The translations under genes were made by a program, and so were the position numbers. Positions 34,063 through 42,840 of a stretch of DNA of 47,143 nt are shown piece by piece. Under the pieces are notes generated by a model. That model was not told the origin of the DNA. It did no database searches and saw nothing but the letters and a program-made list of their open reading frames with translations. Location: assembly GCA_963711725.1 (NCBI GenBank), contig CAVQFO010000001.1, positions 1 through 47,143 of the forward strand. Reading direction: 5' to 3'. How positions within the stretch are numbered: position 1 is the stretch's first letter; each line of letters starts with the position of its first letter. This stretch comes from CAVQFO01 sp963711725 (GTDB lineage Bacteria > Pseudomonadota > Gammaproteobacteria > Nitrococcales > Aquisalimonadaceae).

Positions 34063-34081
34063 GCCGCGCCGGGTTGGATTC

Positions 34082-35446
34082 CTAGCTGTAGCCGATGCTG
34101 GGCAGCCAGGTGACCAGCGGCTCCCAGAAGAATACGGCGGCCAACCCCAGCAACTGCAGGCAGATGAAGGGCGCCACGCCCTTGTAGATGTCCGTGACCT
34201 TGATCTCCGGCGGACACACCCCCTTGATGTAGAACAGCGCGAAGCCCACCGGCGGCGTCAGGAACGACGTCTGCAGACAAACGGCGAACATGATGGTGAA
34301 CCACACCAGATCGAAGCCCAGGTGCTGCACCACGGGAGCAACCAGCGGCAACACGATCAGGGTGATCTCCACCCAATCCAGGAAGAATCCCAGAAAGAAG
34401 GTGACCGCCAGGATGACCAGGATGATTCCTTCCGGCGGCAGTGGCAGGCCGATCAGGGTTTCCTCGATGACCTGATCGCCGCCCAGGCCGCGCAGCACCA
34501 CGGAGAACGCCGTGGCGCCCACGAAGATGGCGAAAATGAACGCCGAAGTGCGAGTTGTCTGGAGGACCGAGTCTCTTACCACGGGCAGGCTCAGTCGCCG
34601 ATTGAGCACGGCCAGCAGCGTCGCGCCGGCAGCGCCCACCCCCGAGGCCTCGGTGGGGGTGGCGATACCGAAGAAGATGGAGCCCAGTACCGCCAGGATC
34701 AGGAACGCCGTGGGCAACGCGGCGAGAACGGCGCCGATGACGATGCGGGCGGTGAGCTTCTCCACGCCTTTCGGTACCGGTGCCGATTTGGGGTGCACCC
34801 AGGCGAGAATCAGCACGTAGGTGATGTACATGGCGGCCAGCAGGAAGCCGGGAAAGAAAGCGCCCAGGAACAGGTCGCCCACGGAGGCGTCCGGGTTGGC
34901 CAGGCGGTCGGCCATGATGACCAGCATGATGCTGGGCGGGATCAGAATGCCCAGTGTCCCCGTGGCGCAGGCCGTGCCCACGGCCAGGGATTTGGAGTAG
35001 TTGCTTTCCATCATCACAGGGATGGAAAGCATTCCCAGGAGCACCACCGAGGCGCCAATGATGCCGGTGCTGGCGGCCAGCAGCACGCCGATGATGATCA
35101 CGGTCACGGCGTAGCCGCCGCGCACGCGCCCGAACAGCTTGACCATGTTGTTCATCAACTGCTCGGCGACGCCGGAGCGGTCCAGCATGATGCCCATGAA
35201 TATGAACATGGGCAGGGCGACCAAAGTGTCGCTTGAAGCGAGCGGCCACATGCGTTCGGGCACCAGCGCCATGCTGCTGTCCCAGGTAAACCAGATGTCG
35301 GCATTGAAGTACTTGACCAGCACCTCGCCGACCACGCCGTAGATCACGGCCGTGCCGCCCAGCACCCAGGCCACCGGGTAGCCGGTGAAAAGCAGCAGGA
35401 TGAAAGTGAGGAACATGGAGATGACGAGTATTTCTTCGATGCCCAC
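34082..35446 (-). CDS. dctM: TRAP transporter large permease subunit
   Basis: 454-aa inner-membrane Na+-coupled carrier of a tripartite ATP-independent transporter. Twelve or so hydrophobic helices are seen; landmarks are LVALPMFIFMGIMLDRSG, GASVVLLGMLSIPVM, GTLGILIPPSIMLVIMADR, ATPTEASGVGAAGA and LQTSFLTPPVGFALFYIKG. Third gene in the dctP-dctQ-dctM order, 57 bp after dctQ. The subtype resembles the mannitol/chloroaromatic/2-oxo-acid group rather than classic C4-dicarboxylate systems. Confidence 0.95.
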   Translation of the reverse strand: MGIEEILVISMFLTFILLLFTGYPVAWVLGGTAVIYGVVGEVLVKYFNADIWFTWDSSMALVPERMWPLASSDTLVALPMFIFMGIMLDRSGVAEQLMNNMVKLFGRVRGGYAVTVIIIGVLLAASTGIIGASVVLLGMLSIPVMMESNYSKSLAVGTACATGTLGILIPPSIMLVIMADRLANPDASVGDLFLGAFFPGFLLAAMYITYVLILAWVHPKSAPVPKGVEKLTARIVIGAVLAALPTAFLILAVLGSIFFGIATPTEASGVGAAGATLLAVLNRRLSLPVVRDSVLQTTRTSAFIFAIFVGATAFSVVLRGLGGDQVIEETLIGLPLPPEGIILVILAVTFFLGFFLDWVEITLIVLPLVAPVVQHLGFDLVWFTIMFAVCLQTSFLTPPVGFALFYIKGVCPPEIKVTDIYKGVAPFICLQLLGLAAVFFWEPLVTWLPSIGYS

Positions 35447-35503
35447 GGCGTTGTCTCCGATACGAATGCGGTTGGCGGCGTTTTTCCCGGGATCAGCGGG
35501 TTG

Positions 35504-36112
35504 TTATTGCTTCTCGACCCGGATGGGTTTGGGGAAGCCGAACAGCAGCGCCGTGCACTTGGCCAGCCTGGATACCGCGGTGACAGCGATCAGGAACAGC
35601 GAGATCGGGATCATGAATTTCAGGATCCAGCGGTAGGGCAGGCCGGAGGGGGCCTGGGAGGTTTCGCCCAGGGCCCAGGAATTGTGCGCATACGGAAGCC
35701 CGTAGTAGATCACCACCACCAGGAACGGCAGCAGCAGAAACACCAGGCCCAGCAGCTCGATCCAGGCCTGGGCCTTGAGGCTGAGGCGTTCATGAATCAC
35801 GTCCACGCGCACGTGATGATCGGAAATGAAGGTGTAGGACATGCCCAGCATCCAGACGAAGCTGGAGACGTGCCACTGGAATTCCTCCAGGGCGATGGAG
35901 CCGTGTTCGAACGCATAGCGCATGACCACGTTCAGGATGATGGTGACCATGACCAGCAGCCACAGCCAGGACGTCCATTCCCCGAGGCGCCGGATGATGC
36001 CATCCAGCGCCTCGGAGAACTTGGTGGTGGGCAGTTCGGTATGGTGCATGATCCCGAGTTCGTCGGGGCCATGCGGATCATCGCTGCTGTAGTGGTGTAC
36101 GTCTTCAGACAT
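35504..36112 (-). CDS. dctQ: TRAP transporter small permease subunit
   Basis: 202-aa four-helix partner of DctM. After a roughly 35-residue polar, His/Asp-rich N-terminus (VHHYSSDDPHGPDELG), TM1 is LWLLVMVTIILNVVMRYAF. HVSSFVWMLGMSYTFISDHHVRVDV is the region of the family signature, and two further helices follow. Start ATG 36112 has GGAGG 8 nt upstream. The long polar N-terminus is longer than in most DctQ proteins. Between dctP and dctM in one operon. Confidence 0.93.
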   Translation of the reverse strand: MSEDVHHYSSDDPHGPDELGIMHHTELPTTKFSEALDGIIRRLGEWTSWLWLLVMVTIILNVVMRYAFEHGSIALEEFQWHVSSFVWMLGMSYTFISDHHVRVDVIHERLSLKAQAWIELLGLVFLLLPFLVVVIYYGLPYAHNSWALGETSQAPSGLPYRWILKFMIPISLFLIAVTAVSRLAKCTALLFGFPKPIRVEKQ

Positions 36113-36158
36113 CGAATTATCCTCCATACCGAAAAGACTGCCCGGGCCTACTCAGATC

Positions 36159-37247
36159 TTAGAGGTCGGCCGGCAGGTAGGCGCGCTTGTCCCAGACCTT
36201 GTAGTAGTGCTCGAAGTCCTTCTGGGACTCCCACACGCGCTTGAAGTCGGCATCCTTGTTAGCCTCTTCCTGCAGTACCTCGTCGCTGACCTTCTTCAGC
36301 TGACGCAGTACGTCGACCGGAATCTGGTCGGCGTGAACGCCCTTTTCCTGGAACCCGGCCAGGACCTTGCCGTTCTTGTACTCGCCCTCGGACAGACCCA
36401 TCATCGTGGCCGCGGTGCAGGTGGTGTTGATCAGCGACTGCTGGCTCTTGGAGGCCTTGTTCCAGGCGTCCTTGTTGATCAGCATGTACTGCGCCGTGAA
36501 CGGCTGATGCCAGCCCGGGAACAGGTTGTACTTGACGACCTTGTTGAAGCCCAGGATCTGGTCGATGGCCGGCATGGAGAATTCGGTGGCGTCGATAGTG
36601 CCCTTCTCCAGGGCCTGGAACAGCTCGCCGCCGGGCATCATGGTCACGGAAGCGCCCAGCTTCTCCAGCACCTTGCCGCCCAGGCCGGCGAAACGGATCT
36701 TCATGCCCTTGTAGTCGCTCAGGGTCTTGATCGGCTTGTGGTACCAGCCGGCGGTCTCGGGCCCGATGATGCCGCAAAGCTCGGCGTGGACGTTGTACCC
36801 CTTATTGGCGTAGACCTCCTGCAGCATCTTCTGGCCGTCGCCGTAGTAGTACCAGGCGGTGAAGGCCCAGGGCTTGAGGCCGAAGGGCACGGCGGCGAAC
36901 AACGGCACAGCCGGAACCTTGCCCTGGTCGTAGCCGATCCAGGTGTAGCCGGCCTCGGTCTTGCCGGTGCTCACGGCTTCCAGAATGTCGAAGGGCGGGA
37001 CCAGCTTGCCCGGCTCGTAGACGCGAACCTGCACGCTGCCGTCACTGGATTCCTTCAGGTGTTCCGCGACGTACTTGGACGGAGAGCCCAAGCCCGGCAG
37101 GCCGGAGGAGAATGCGATCGGCATTTTCCAACGGATCTTGTCGGCGGCGTGGGCGTCCTGGGCAGTGGCGCCCATCAGTACGCTCGTGCCCAGTACAGCC
37201 GCCGCGGCGGTGTAGGACAACTTCCTGATGTTGAGTCCCAATTCCAT
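36159..37247 (-). CDS. dctP: TRAP transporter solute-binding protein
   Basis: 362-aa periplasmic receptor delivering substrate to DctQM. The signal peptide is residues 1-34 (AAAAVLGTSVLMGATAQDAHA). The DctP fold follows: RWKMPIAFSSGLPGLGSPSK, KIRFAGLGGKVLEKLGASV (the conserved Arg that binds carboxylates) and GTIDATEFSMPAIDQILGF. The last resembles TakP-like receptors for 2-oxoacids or other monocarboxylates. GAGGAGG precedes ATG 37247. First gene of the TRAP operon and 368 bp downstream of the CoA-transferase. Confidence 0.93.
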   Translation of the reverse strand: MELGLNIRKLSYTAAAAVLGTSVLMGATAQDAHAADKIRWKMPIAFSSGLPGLGSPSKYVAEHLKESSDGSVQVRVYEPGKLVPPFDILEAVSTGKTEAGYTWIGYDQGKVPAVPLFAAVPFGLKPWAFTAWYYYGDGQKMLQEVYANKGYNVHAELCGIIGPETAGWYHKPIKTLSDYKGMKIRFAGLGGKVLEKLGASVTMMPGGELFQALEKGTIDATEFSMPAIDQILGFNKVVKYNLFPGWHQPFTAQYMLINKDAWNKASKSQQSLINTTCTAATMMGLSEGEYKNGKVLAGFQEKGVHADQIPVDVLRQLKKVSDEVLQEEANKDADFKRVWESQKDFEHYYKVWDKRAYLPADL

Positions 37248-37262
37248 GTGATGCCTCCTCAA

Positions 37263-37630
37263 TAGGTCTAGTTATCGGCGTCTATGACGCTTTCGTGGGG
37301 TTGTCGAACAACGGGCCCCGGCCCGTCCAAGCCCCCAAAACGGGGCCGGGGATAAACGAACCGTGTTCTTCCCAGTGGGGAAAAGTTGCGTTTCCGCGTG
37401 TTATTGTCAGATGTCTGCGGAAATAGTACGAAGGAGGGGTTTCTTTGGTTGAATGACGCTTCTTATGCTTAGGTATTGTTCGAATCACGGTGAGCTACAT
37501 TACACGGCGGCGCAGAGAGGCACAACTCGCCAACCCGCGCACTGAAACACATACCGATCCGAGTCGTTTTTCGTCTCGGTTTATCGGTAGCACAAAACAT
37601 GATTAAAAGTTCATATTGAACCACGATCGA
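37263..37630 (-). promoter_or_regulatory. Upstream region of the TRAP operon
   Basis: About 370 bases between the CoA-transferase stop and dctP, with an A+T-rich part at 37430-37630. It contains a 9-bp perfect stem CCCCGGCCC (37316-37324) with GGGCCGGGG (37343-37351) in the leader, and an operator-like inverted repeat TTTCCGC (37391-37397) with GCGGAAA (37417-37423). No clear sigma54 site was found. A promoter specific to dctPQM is likely but cannot be pinned. Confidence 0.4.
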
Positions 37631-39658
37631 CTAAGTCCCCTCGTTAATACCGGTTGAGGACTGCAGGACGCGCTTCTGCGCCTCGTCCTGGCTTTCGAAT
37701 ATGTGGGGGGCCAGTCCTCGGGTCGCCAGGGACTCGCCCAGCTTCATTCGCAGGAAGGCGCTGGTGGTATAGCGCGTGATGCCCAGGTAATGGCGCGAGA
37801 CCACTTCCCGGACCATGTCGGCGTATTCACCCACCAGATCGGGCCGGATGCTGAAGTTGTCGTAATTCACCACGGCGTAGACTTTGTGACCCAGCGGCCG
37901 GACCACGCCTTCGACCGCCTGGCGGATGGCCTCTATATCCTTGGGTTCGCGTACGGAGTAGGCCTCGAAGTTCAGGAACAGCAGATTCTGCTCCGGATCG
38001 TAGATCAGGCGGTCCGCCAGGGGCACATCGAGCAAGTCCCTGTCCAGGCCCATGGGCCGGGCATGGAAGATGCGCTCGTCCATCAGCCGGGGTTCGGTGG
38101 GAATCAGGGGCTTGAAATCCATCAGTCGCAGGATGTCGCGTTCGATATCGACGCCCGGGGCGACTTCCACCAATGCCGGCCCACCCTCCGTGAGTTCGAA
38201 TACGCACCGTTCGGTGACATAGAAAACCGGTTGCCCCAGGCGCGCGGCGCGGCGGCCGCTGAAGGTGATGTGCTCCACATCGCCCACGAACTTGCGCGTC
38301 TCCGCGTCGGATTCGATCTGGAGGCGGCCGTCCCGGATATGGAGGGTGGGCCGGCCGGCGGCGAAGGTGCCGAGAAAGATCACCTTCTTGGCGTTCTGGC
38401 TGATATTGATGAAGCCGCCGGCGCCCGCTAGTTTGGGGCCGAACCGGCTGACATTGACGTTGCCCCAGCGATCCGCCTGGGCCATGCCCAGGAACGCCGC
38501 GTCCAGGCCGCCGCCGTCGTAGAAATCGAATTGCGAGGGCTGGTCGATCAGGGCGCCGATGTTGCTGCCTGCGCCGAAGTTCAGTCCGCTCGCGGGCAGC
38601 CCCCCGATCAGCCCCGGTTCGGCGGTCAGCGTCACGTAGTCCAGCACCTTCTCTTCGTTGGCCACATTGGCCACACCCTCCGGCATGCCGATGCCCAGGT
38701 TCACCACGCTGTTCGGCCGGAGTTCGAAGGCGGCCCTGCGGGCCACCACCTTGCGGGCATCCATCGGCATGGGCTCGATGGAGGTCATGGGGACACGGAT
38801 TTCGCTGGCGAACGCCGGATTGTAGCGGGTGGCGAAGGTCTGCCAATGGTGCTGGGGTTGGGCGACCACGACGCAGTCGACCATGACGCCGGGGATTTTT
38901 ACGTCCCGGGGGCGCAGGGTTCGGCGTTCGGCGACCCGCTCCACCTGGGCGATGACCATGCCGCCGGAGTTCTTGGCGGCGGTAGCCAGCGCCAAGGCCT
39001 CAAGGGTCAGCGCCTCGCGCTCCATGGTGATGTTGCCGTCCGGGTCGGCGGTGGTGCCACGCAGAAACGCGACATTGATCGGGAAGGCCTTGTAGAGCAG
39101 GTATTCCTCGCCGTCGATCTGCATCAGTTCGACCAGGTCCTCGGTGGTGCGCTCGTTGATGCGCCCGCCGCCGTTGCGAGGGTCCACGAAGGTTTCCAGG
39201 CCTACCCGAGTCAGCGTTCCCGGTTTGCCGGCGGCGATATCGCGGAATAGATGGGTGATGCAGCCCTGGGGGAGGTTGTAGGCTTCGATCAGGTTGTCGG
39301 TTGCCAGCTTCTGCAGCTTGGGGACCAGCCCCCAGTGACCGCCGACCACGCGCTTCAGAAGTCCTTCGTGGGCCAGGTGATTCAGGCCCTTCTCCTTGCC
39401 GTCGCCCTGGCCCGCAGCATAGACGAGGGTCAGACCGCGAGGTGCGCCGTCGTCGAGAAAGCGCTTTTCCAGCTCAATGGCCAATTCCTCGGCGAATCCG
39501 ATTCCGACAAAGCCCCCCGTGGCCAGGGTGTCGCCGTCGTGGATCAGCCGTACGGCCTCGGCGGCGGTAACGATCTTGCTGCGCTCGATCTGTCCCTGGC
39601 TGTGCGAACCGAAGATGGGGTGCTTTCCGCGGAGCTCCCGCGGCAGTGAATCCGTCAT
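37631..39658 (-). CDS. Fused acyl-CoA:carboxylate CoA-transferase with extra C-terminal domain
   Basis: 675-aa family I CoA-transferase with alpha and beta parts in one chain, as in YdiF/propionate CoA-transferases (usually near 520-530 aa). The alpha part has GDTLATGGFVGIGFAEELA; the beta part has VVNLGIGMPEGVANVANEE and the active-site Glu347 in LTAEPGLIGG, then FDFYDGGGLDAAFLGMAQAD. Residues from about 528 form an additional domain of roughly 148 aa (DPEQNLLFLNFEAYSVREP, then KVYAVVNYDNFSIRPD) that I cannot assign. It lies upstream of dctPQM on the same strand, suggesting activation of an imported organic acid (inference). Confidence 0.9.
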   Translation of the reverse strand: MTDSLPRELRGKHPIFGSHSQGQIERSKIVTAAEAVRLIHDGDTLATGGFVGIGFAEELAIELEKRFLDDGAPRGLTLVYAAGQGDGKEKGLNHLAHEGLLKRVVGGHWGLVPKLQKLATDNLIEAYNLPQGCITHLFRDIAAGKPGTLTRVGLETFVDPRNGGGRINERTTEDLVELMQIDGEEYLLYKAFPINVAFLRGTTADPDGNITMEREALTLEALALATAAKNSGGMVIAQVERVAERRTLRPRDVKIPGVMVDCVVVAQPQHHWQTFATRYNPAFASEIRVPMTSIEPMPMDARKVVARRAAFELRPNSVVNLGIGMPEGVANVANEEKVLDYVTLTAEPGLIGGLPASGLNFGAGSNIGALIDQPSQFDFYDGGGLDAAFLGMAQADRWGNVNVSRFGPKLAGAGGFINISQNAKKVIFLGTFAAGRPTLHIRDGRLQIESDAETRKFVGDVEHITFSGRRAARLGQPVFYVTERCVFELTEGGPALVEVAPGVDIERDILRLMDFKPLIPTEPRLMDERIFHARPMGLDRDLLDVPLADRLIYDPEQNLLFLNFEAYSVREPKDIEAIRQAVEGVVRPLGHKVYAVVNYDNFSIRPDLVGEYADMVREVVSRHYLGITRYTTSAFLRMKLGESLATRGLAPHIFESQDEAQKRVLQSSTGINEGT

Positions 39659-40213
39659 GCTGCATGTGCCCTTGCGTCGTTTTCAGGAAGGTCCGCCCCT
39701 GCCGTTCAACGCGATACGGTGTGTGTGGTCGGGCGCCGGCCGTGGGTCGCGCCCGTCGGCATGGATCTCGCCCCCACGAGTCCTGCCCATCATTACCGTT
39801 TCCCAGCGTTGGGAAAGTTATAGCAGCTTCGGGCGTCCGCGACAGCCCCTACCAAAGTCTAACGGGATATGACACATGAACCTTTTGTCAACAAAGAGGT
39901 TTTTCCCGAGAACTTGGCTGAGGGAGGCGATTGTTCGGTTTTTCTTTGGAGTGGCTGCCTGGAGGTGGGTTGACCCGCCTGTCGCGGCTTAGCGAGTGAT
40001 CGAAGACACATGTTCCCCTGTGACGGCAATTCTCGTAGCCGAACGGTGCCCGTTGTTGCCACAGGTTTCCCTGCCCTGTGACTTGCACTCATTCCCGGGC
40101 TGGTGGATGATGAACTCGATAACAACATTCGTATAAACCGTTCAGAACGAAACCATAACAATTCAAAGGTGGGGCCCAGTTGTCCCCCTGTCCCCGTCAG
40201 GAGGAAACACTTC
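39659..40213. promoter_or_regulatory. Divergent control region between CoA-transferase and binding-protein genes
   Basis: 555 bases without a gene. A palindrome TTTCCCA-gcgt-TGGGAAA (39799-39816) lies about 140 bp upstream of the CoA-transferase; near it TAATGA on the minus strand could be a -10. On the + strand TATAAA (40131-40136) is a plausible -10 for the binding protein, followed by a small palindrome CGTTCAGAACG (40139-40149). AGGAGG at 40198-40203 is the ribosome site of the + strand gene. All by eye. Confidence 0.4.
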
Positions 40214-41422
40214 ATGAAGGGTCTTCGTGTTGTCGCGTGCTGCGCGGCGCTGGTGTTCGCTGGTGGTGCTTCCGCCGGAAACTTTACCGATGACGAAGTC
40301 AGGATCGGCCTGATGACCGATCTGTCCAACATTTATTCGGACATTGCGGGCCAGGGAGCCGTTATCGCCGCGGAGATGGCTATTGAGGACTTCGGCGGAG
40401 AAGTCAACGGCCACAAGATCGTTCTTATCCCCGTGGACCATGAGAGTAACGGCGATATCGCCAAGCGGCAGGCGCAGCAGCTGATCAAGAAGCAGGACGT
40501 GGACGCTTTCGCGGAGCTGGTCAGCTCCAGTACCGCGCTGCCGGTACAGGCCATTGCCAAGGCTCAGAAGCGCGTAACGCTGATCAGCGGCGCCGCCTCG
40601 TCCAGCCTGACCAGTGAAAACTGCTCGCCTACCGGCGTTATGTGGGCGTATGACACATATTCGTTGGCCACAGGTACCGCGAAGGCCATCGTCAAGCAGG
40701 GTGGCAAGACGTGGTTCTTCCTGACCGCCGACTACTCGTTCGGCCACCAGCTGCAGCACGATACGGCCCGGGTAGTCGAGCAGGCGGGCGGCAAGGTGAT
40801 CGGCTCCGCCAACCACCCCTTCAAGGGCTCGGACTTCTCCACCTTCCTGCTGGAGGCCAAGAACTCCGGCGCGCAAGTAGTGGCGCTGGCCGACGCGGGC
40901 GGCGACACCAAGCACATGATCCGCCAGGCCTACGAGTTTGGCGTGATGGAAGGCGGCCAGCAGATGGCGGCATTGCTGATGACCATCATGGATATCAGGG
41001 AACTCGGCCTTTATGTCTCCAGCGGTCTTAAGTTCACCGTTCCCTTCTATTGGGACATGGACAAGCAGACCCGCGAGTGGTCACGGCGTTTCGCCAAGCG
41101 GGAAGGGGCCATGCCCACTTTCGACCAGGCCAGCGTCTATTCTTCGCTGACGCATTACTTCAAGGCGATCGAGGCCGCCGACACCGATGACGGCCCCACA
41201 GTGGTGAAGAAAATGCAGGAGCTGCCGGTACATGACTTCTTCGCCAAGAACGGCAAGCTGCGCCCGGATGGCCGCATGGTGCACGACATGTATCTGGCGG
41301 AGGTGAAGAAGCCTTCCGAGTCCAAGGAAGCCTGGGATTACCTGCGGGTTATCCAGACGATCCCCGGAGACGAGGCATACCGGCCCATGAATGAGGGGAA
41401 CTGCCCTTACATCAAGAAATAG
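40214..41422 (+). CDS. Orphan ABC-type periplasmic solute-binding protein (branched-chain amino acid/amide type)
   Basis: 402-aa type I periplasmic receptor. The signal peptide is 1-21 (MKGLRVVACCAALVFAGG with cleavage after ASA). The mature part begins DEVRIGLMTDLSNIYSDIAG, then GAVIAAEMAIEDFGGEVNG and VDAFAELVSSSTALPVQA, as in LivK/amide-binding (Peripla_BP_6) proteins. AGGAGG lies 10 nt before ATG 40214; the frame open to 40103 lacks signal-peptide character. No permease or ATPase genes are adjacent, so it works with a distant transporter or acts as a sensor partner. A strong terminator follows. Confidence 0.92.
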   Translation: MKGLRVVACCAALVFAGGASAGNFTDDEVRIGLMTDLSNIYSDIAGQGAVIAAEMAIEDFGGEVNGHKIVLIPVDHESNGDIAKRQAQQLIKKQDVDAFAELVSSSTALPVQAIAKAQKRVTLISGAASSSLTSENCSPTGVMWAYDTYSLATGTAKAIVKQGGKTWFFLTADYSFGHQLQHDTARVVEQAGGKVIGSANHPFKGSDFSTFLLEAKNSGAQVVALADAGGDTKHMIRQAYEFGVMEGGQQMAALLMTIMDIRELGLYVSSGLKFTVPFYWDMDKQTREWSRRFAKREGAMPTFDQASVYSSLTHYFKAIEAADTDDGPTVVKKMQELPVHDFFAKNGKLRPDGRMVHDMYLAEVKKPSESKEAWDYLRVIQTIPGDEAYRPMNEGNCPYIKK

Positions 41423-41448
41423 GGTGTCGGTCCTTAACTCGCTGATCC

Positions 41449-41475
41449 AAAACCCCGGCACCCGCCGGGGTTTTT
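41449..41475 (+). terminator. Rho-independent terminator
   Basis: CCCCGGC (41453-41459) and GCCGGGG (41464-41470) form a 7-bp GC stem with a 4-base loop, preceded by AAAA and followed by TTTTT (41471-41475). It terminates the binding-protein gene 27 bp after its stop. Confidence 0.92.
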
Positions 41476-41535
41476 CATTGCGGGGAGGCGTGATCGGCCT
41501 GTTCGCTTCCGGTGGGCCGTTGCCGTCGGCTTCGC

Positions 41536-42372
41536 TCATGCGCCGGGCCGCTGAGCTCCCCGGCATTCCACGCAGTACCGTTGGCGTCTGCTATCAAGGC
41601 TGATCGCGGTGAGCTGACCTCCCCAAAGACAGCCGGTGTCGATAGCAAGCAGCCCGGTTTCGGCCCGATAGCCCAGGGTCGACCAGTGACCGGTGATGAT
41701 GGTGGTGTCTTTGGGCAGCGGTGCGCGATCCGGAACCTCGAACCAGGGGTAGTAGCCGGGAGGTTGGGTGCCGACGGGCCCCTTGTAGTCGAGTACGAGT
41801 CGGCCGTCTGCGGCGCAATAGCGCATACGCGTGAAGGCGTTGGTGATGAAGCGCAGGCGCGGCCAGCCCTCCAGTTCTTCGTTCCAATGGGCCGGTTCGT
41901 TGCCGTAGAGATGCGACAGAAAGTCCCGGTAGGCCTCGCCGGCGAGAGCCGACTCGACTTCTCGTGCCCGCGCCTTGGCCTGGGCGAGATCCCAGGCCGG
42001 GTGGATGCCCGCGTGGCATAAGGCAAATCCGAGTTCCGGATCGGCGTGCAGAAGAGGGCGGGTTCGCAGCCAGTCCATCAAGGCGTCGACGTCGTCGGCC
42101 TCGAGGACGGGTTGAAGCGTGTCGTTGGATTTCAGTCGTGCCAGCCCCGCCCAGACAGCGAGCAGGTGGATGTCGTGGTTGCCGAGCACCACCACCGCAC
42201 GGTCTCCCAGGGAGCGGACGAAACGCAGTACTTCGAGCGAGCCGGGACCCCGGTTGACCAGATCCCCCGTAAACCACAAGCGATCCCGGGACTGGTCGAA
42301 GTCCAGCTCCCGCAGCAGCGCCTGGAGGTCGTCGAAGCACCCTTGTATGTCGCCGATGCAATAAGTCGCCAC
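41536..42372 (-). CDS. apaH: Bis(5'-nucleosyl)-tetraphosphatase, symmetrical
   Basis: 278-aa metallophosphatase splitting Ap4A into two ADP. Metal-site motifs are GDIQGC (7-12), GDLVNRG (36-42) and GNHDIHLL (64-71), plus CHAGIHP and TGHWSTLGY later. Full family length. It lies 36 bp after apaG on the same strand, the usual order. Confidence 0.96.
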   Translation of the reverse strand: MATYCIGDIQGCFDDLQALLRELDFDQSRDRLWFTGDLVNRGPGSLEVLRFVRSLGDRAVVVLGNHDIHLLAVWAGLARLKSNDTLQPVLEADDVDALMDWLRTRPLLHADPELGFALCHAGIHPAWDLAQAKARAREVESALAGEAYRDFLSHLYGNEPAHWNEELEGWPRLRFITNAFTRMRYCAADGRLVLDYKGPVGTQPPGYYPWFEVPDRAPLPKDTTIITGHWSTLGYRAETGLLAIDTGCLWGGQLTAISLDSRRQRYCVECRGAQRPGA

Positions 42373-42408
42373 CTCAAGACCCCTGTTCGGTGGTTCCCCC
42401 GGGCGCGC

Positions 42409-42789
42409 TCAGTGAAGCGTCCGTGGCACGGCCAATGTGAAAACCGGGATGTCCGCGGTGAAGCTGACACCGTCTTCCGCCAGCATTTCGTAGCTGCCTT
42501 CCATGGTGCCCACCGGGGTCTCCAGCAGTGCGCCGCTGGTGTAGCGAAACGCGCTTCCGGGTTCGAGCCGGGGCTGTTCTCCCACCACGCCCTCGCCTCG
42601 AACCTCGCGGGTCTCGCCATTGGCGTCGGTCACAACCCAATGCCTGTGAATCAACTGCGCGCCCATGCTGCCGCGATTCGTGATCACGACGGTATAGGCG
42701 AACACATAGCGGTCGTGGGTCGGATCCGATTCCTCGTCAAGGTAGGTCGGTTCCACGCGCACGTGAATGTTATAGCGCTGGCCGTCCAT
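42409..42789 (-). CDS. apaG: ApaG/CorD protein
   Basis: 126-aa single-domain ApaG, fibronectin-III-like fold. Landmarks are YNIHVRVEPTYLDEESDP, YVFAYTVVITNRG, LIHRHWVVTDANG and the conserved GEQPRLEPGSAFRYTSG and GTMEGSYEM. Role is not firmly established; linked to Co2+/Mg2+ effects in enteric bacteria. Upstream of apaH; separated from rsmA by tal and usp, which is not the usual arrangement. Confidence 0.96.
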   Translation of the reverse strand: MDGQRYNIHVRVEPTYLDEESDPTHDRYVFAYTVVITNRGSMGAQLIHRHWVVTDANGETREVRGEGVVGEQPRLEPGSAFRYTSGALLETPVGTMEGSYEMLAEDGVSFTADIPVFTLAVPRTLH

Positions 42790-42840
42790 GTCAGGAATGG
42801 CTCTCTCCGTGAATATGCGTTGGGTGATGCACTGCTGCCG

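Noticed and set aside
40103..40213. N-terminal extension of the solute-binding protein
   Set aside because: Would bury the signal peptide; ATG 40214 has a good AGGAGG and starts a normal leader.
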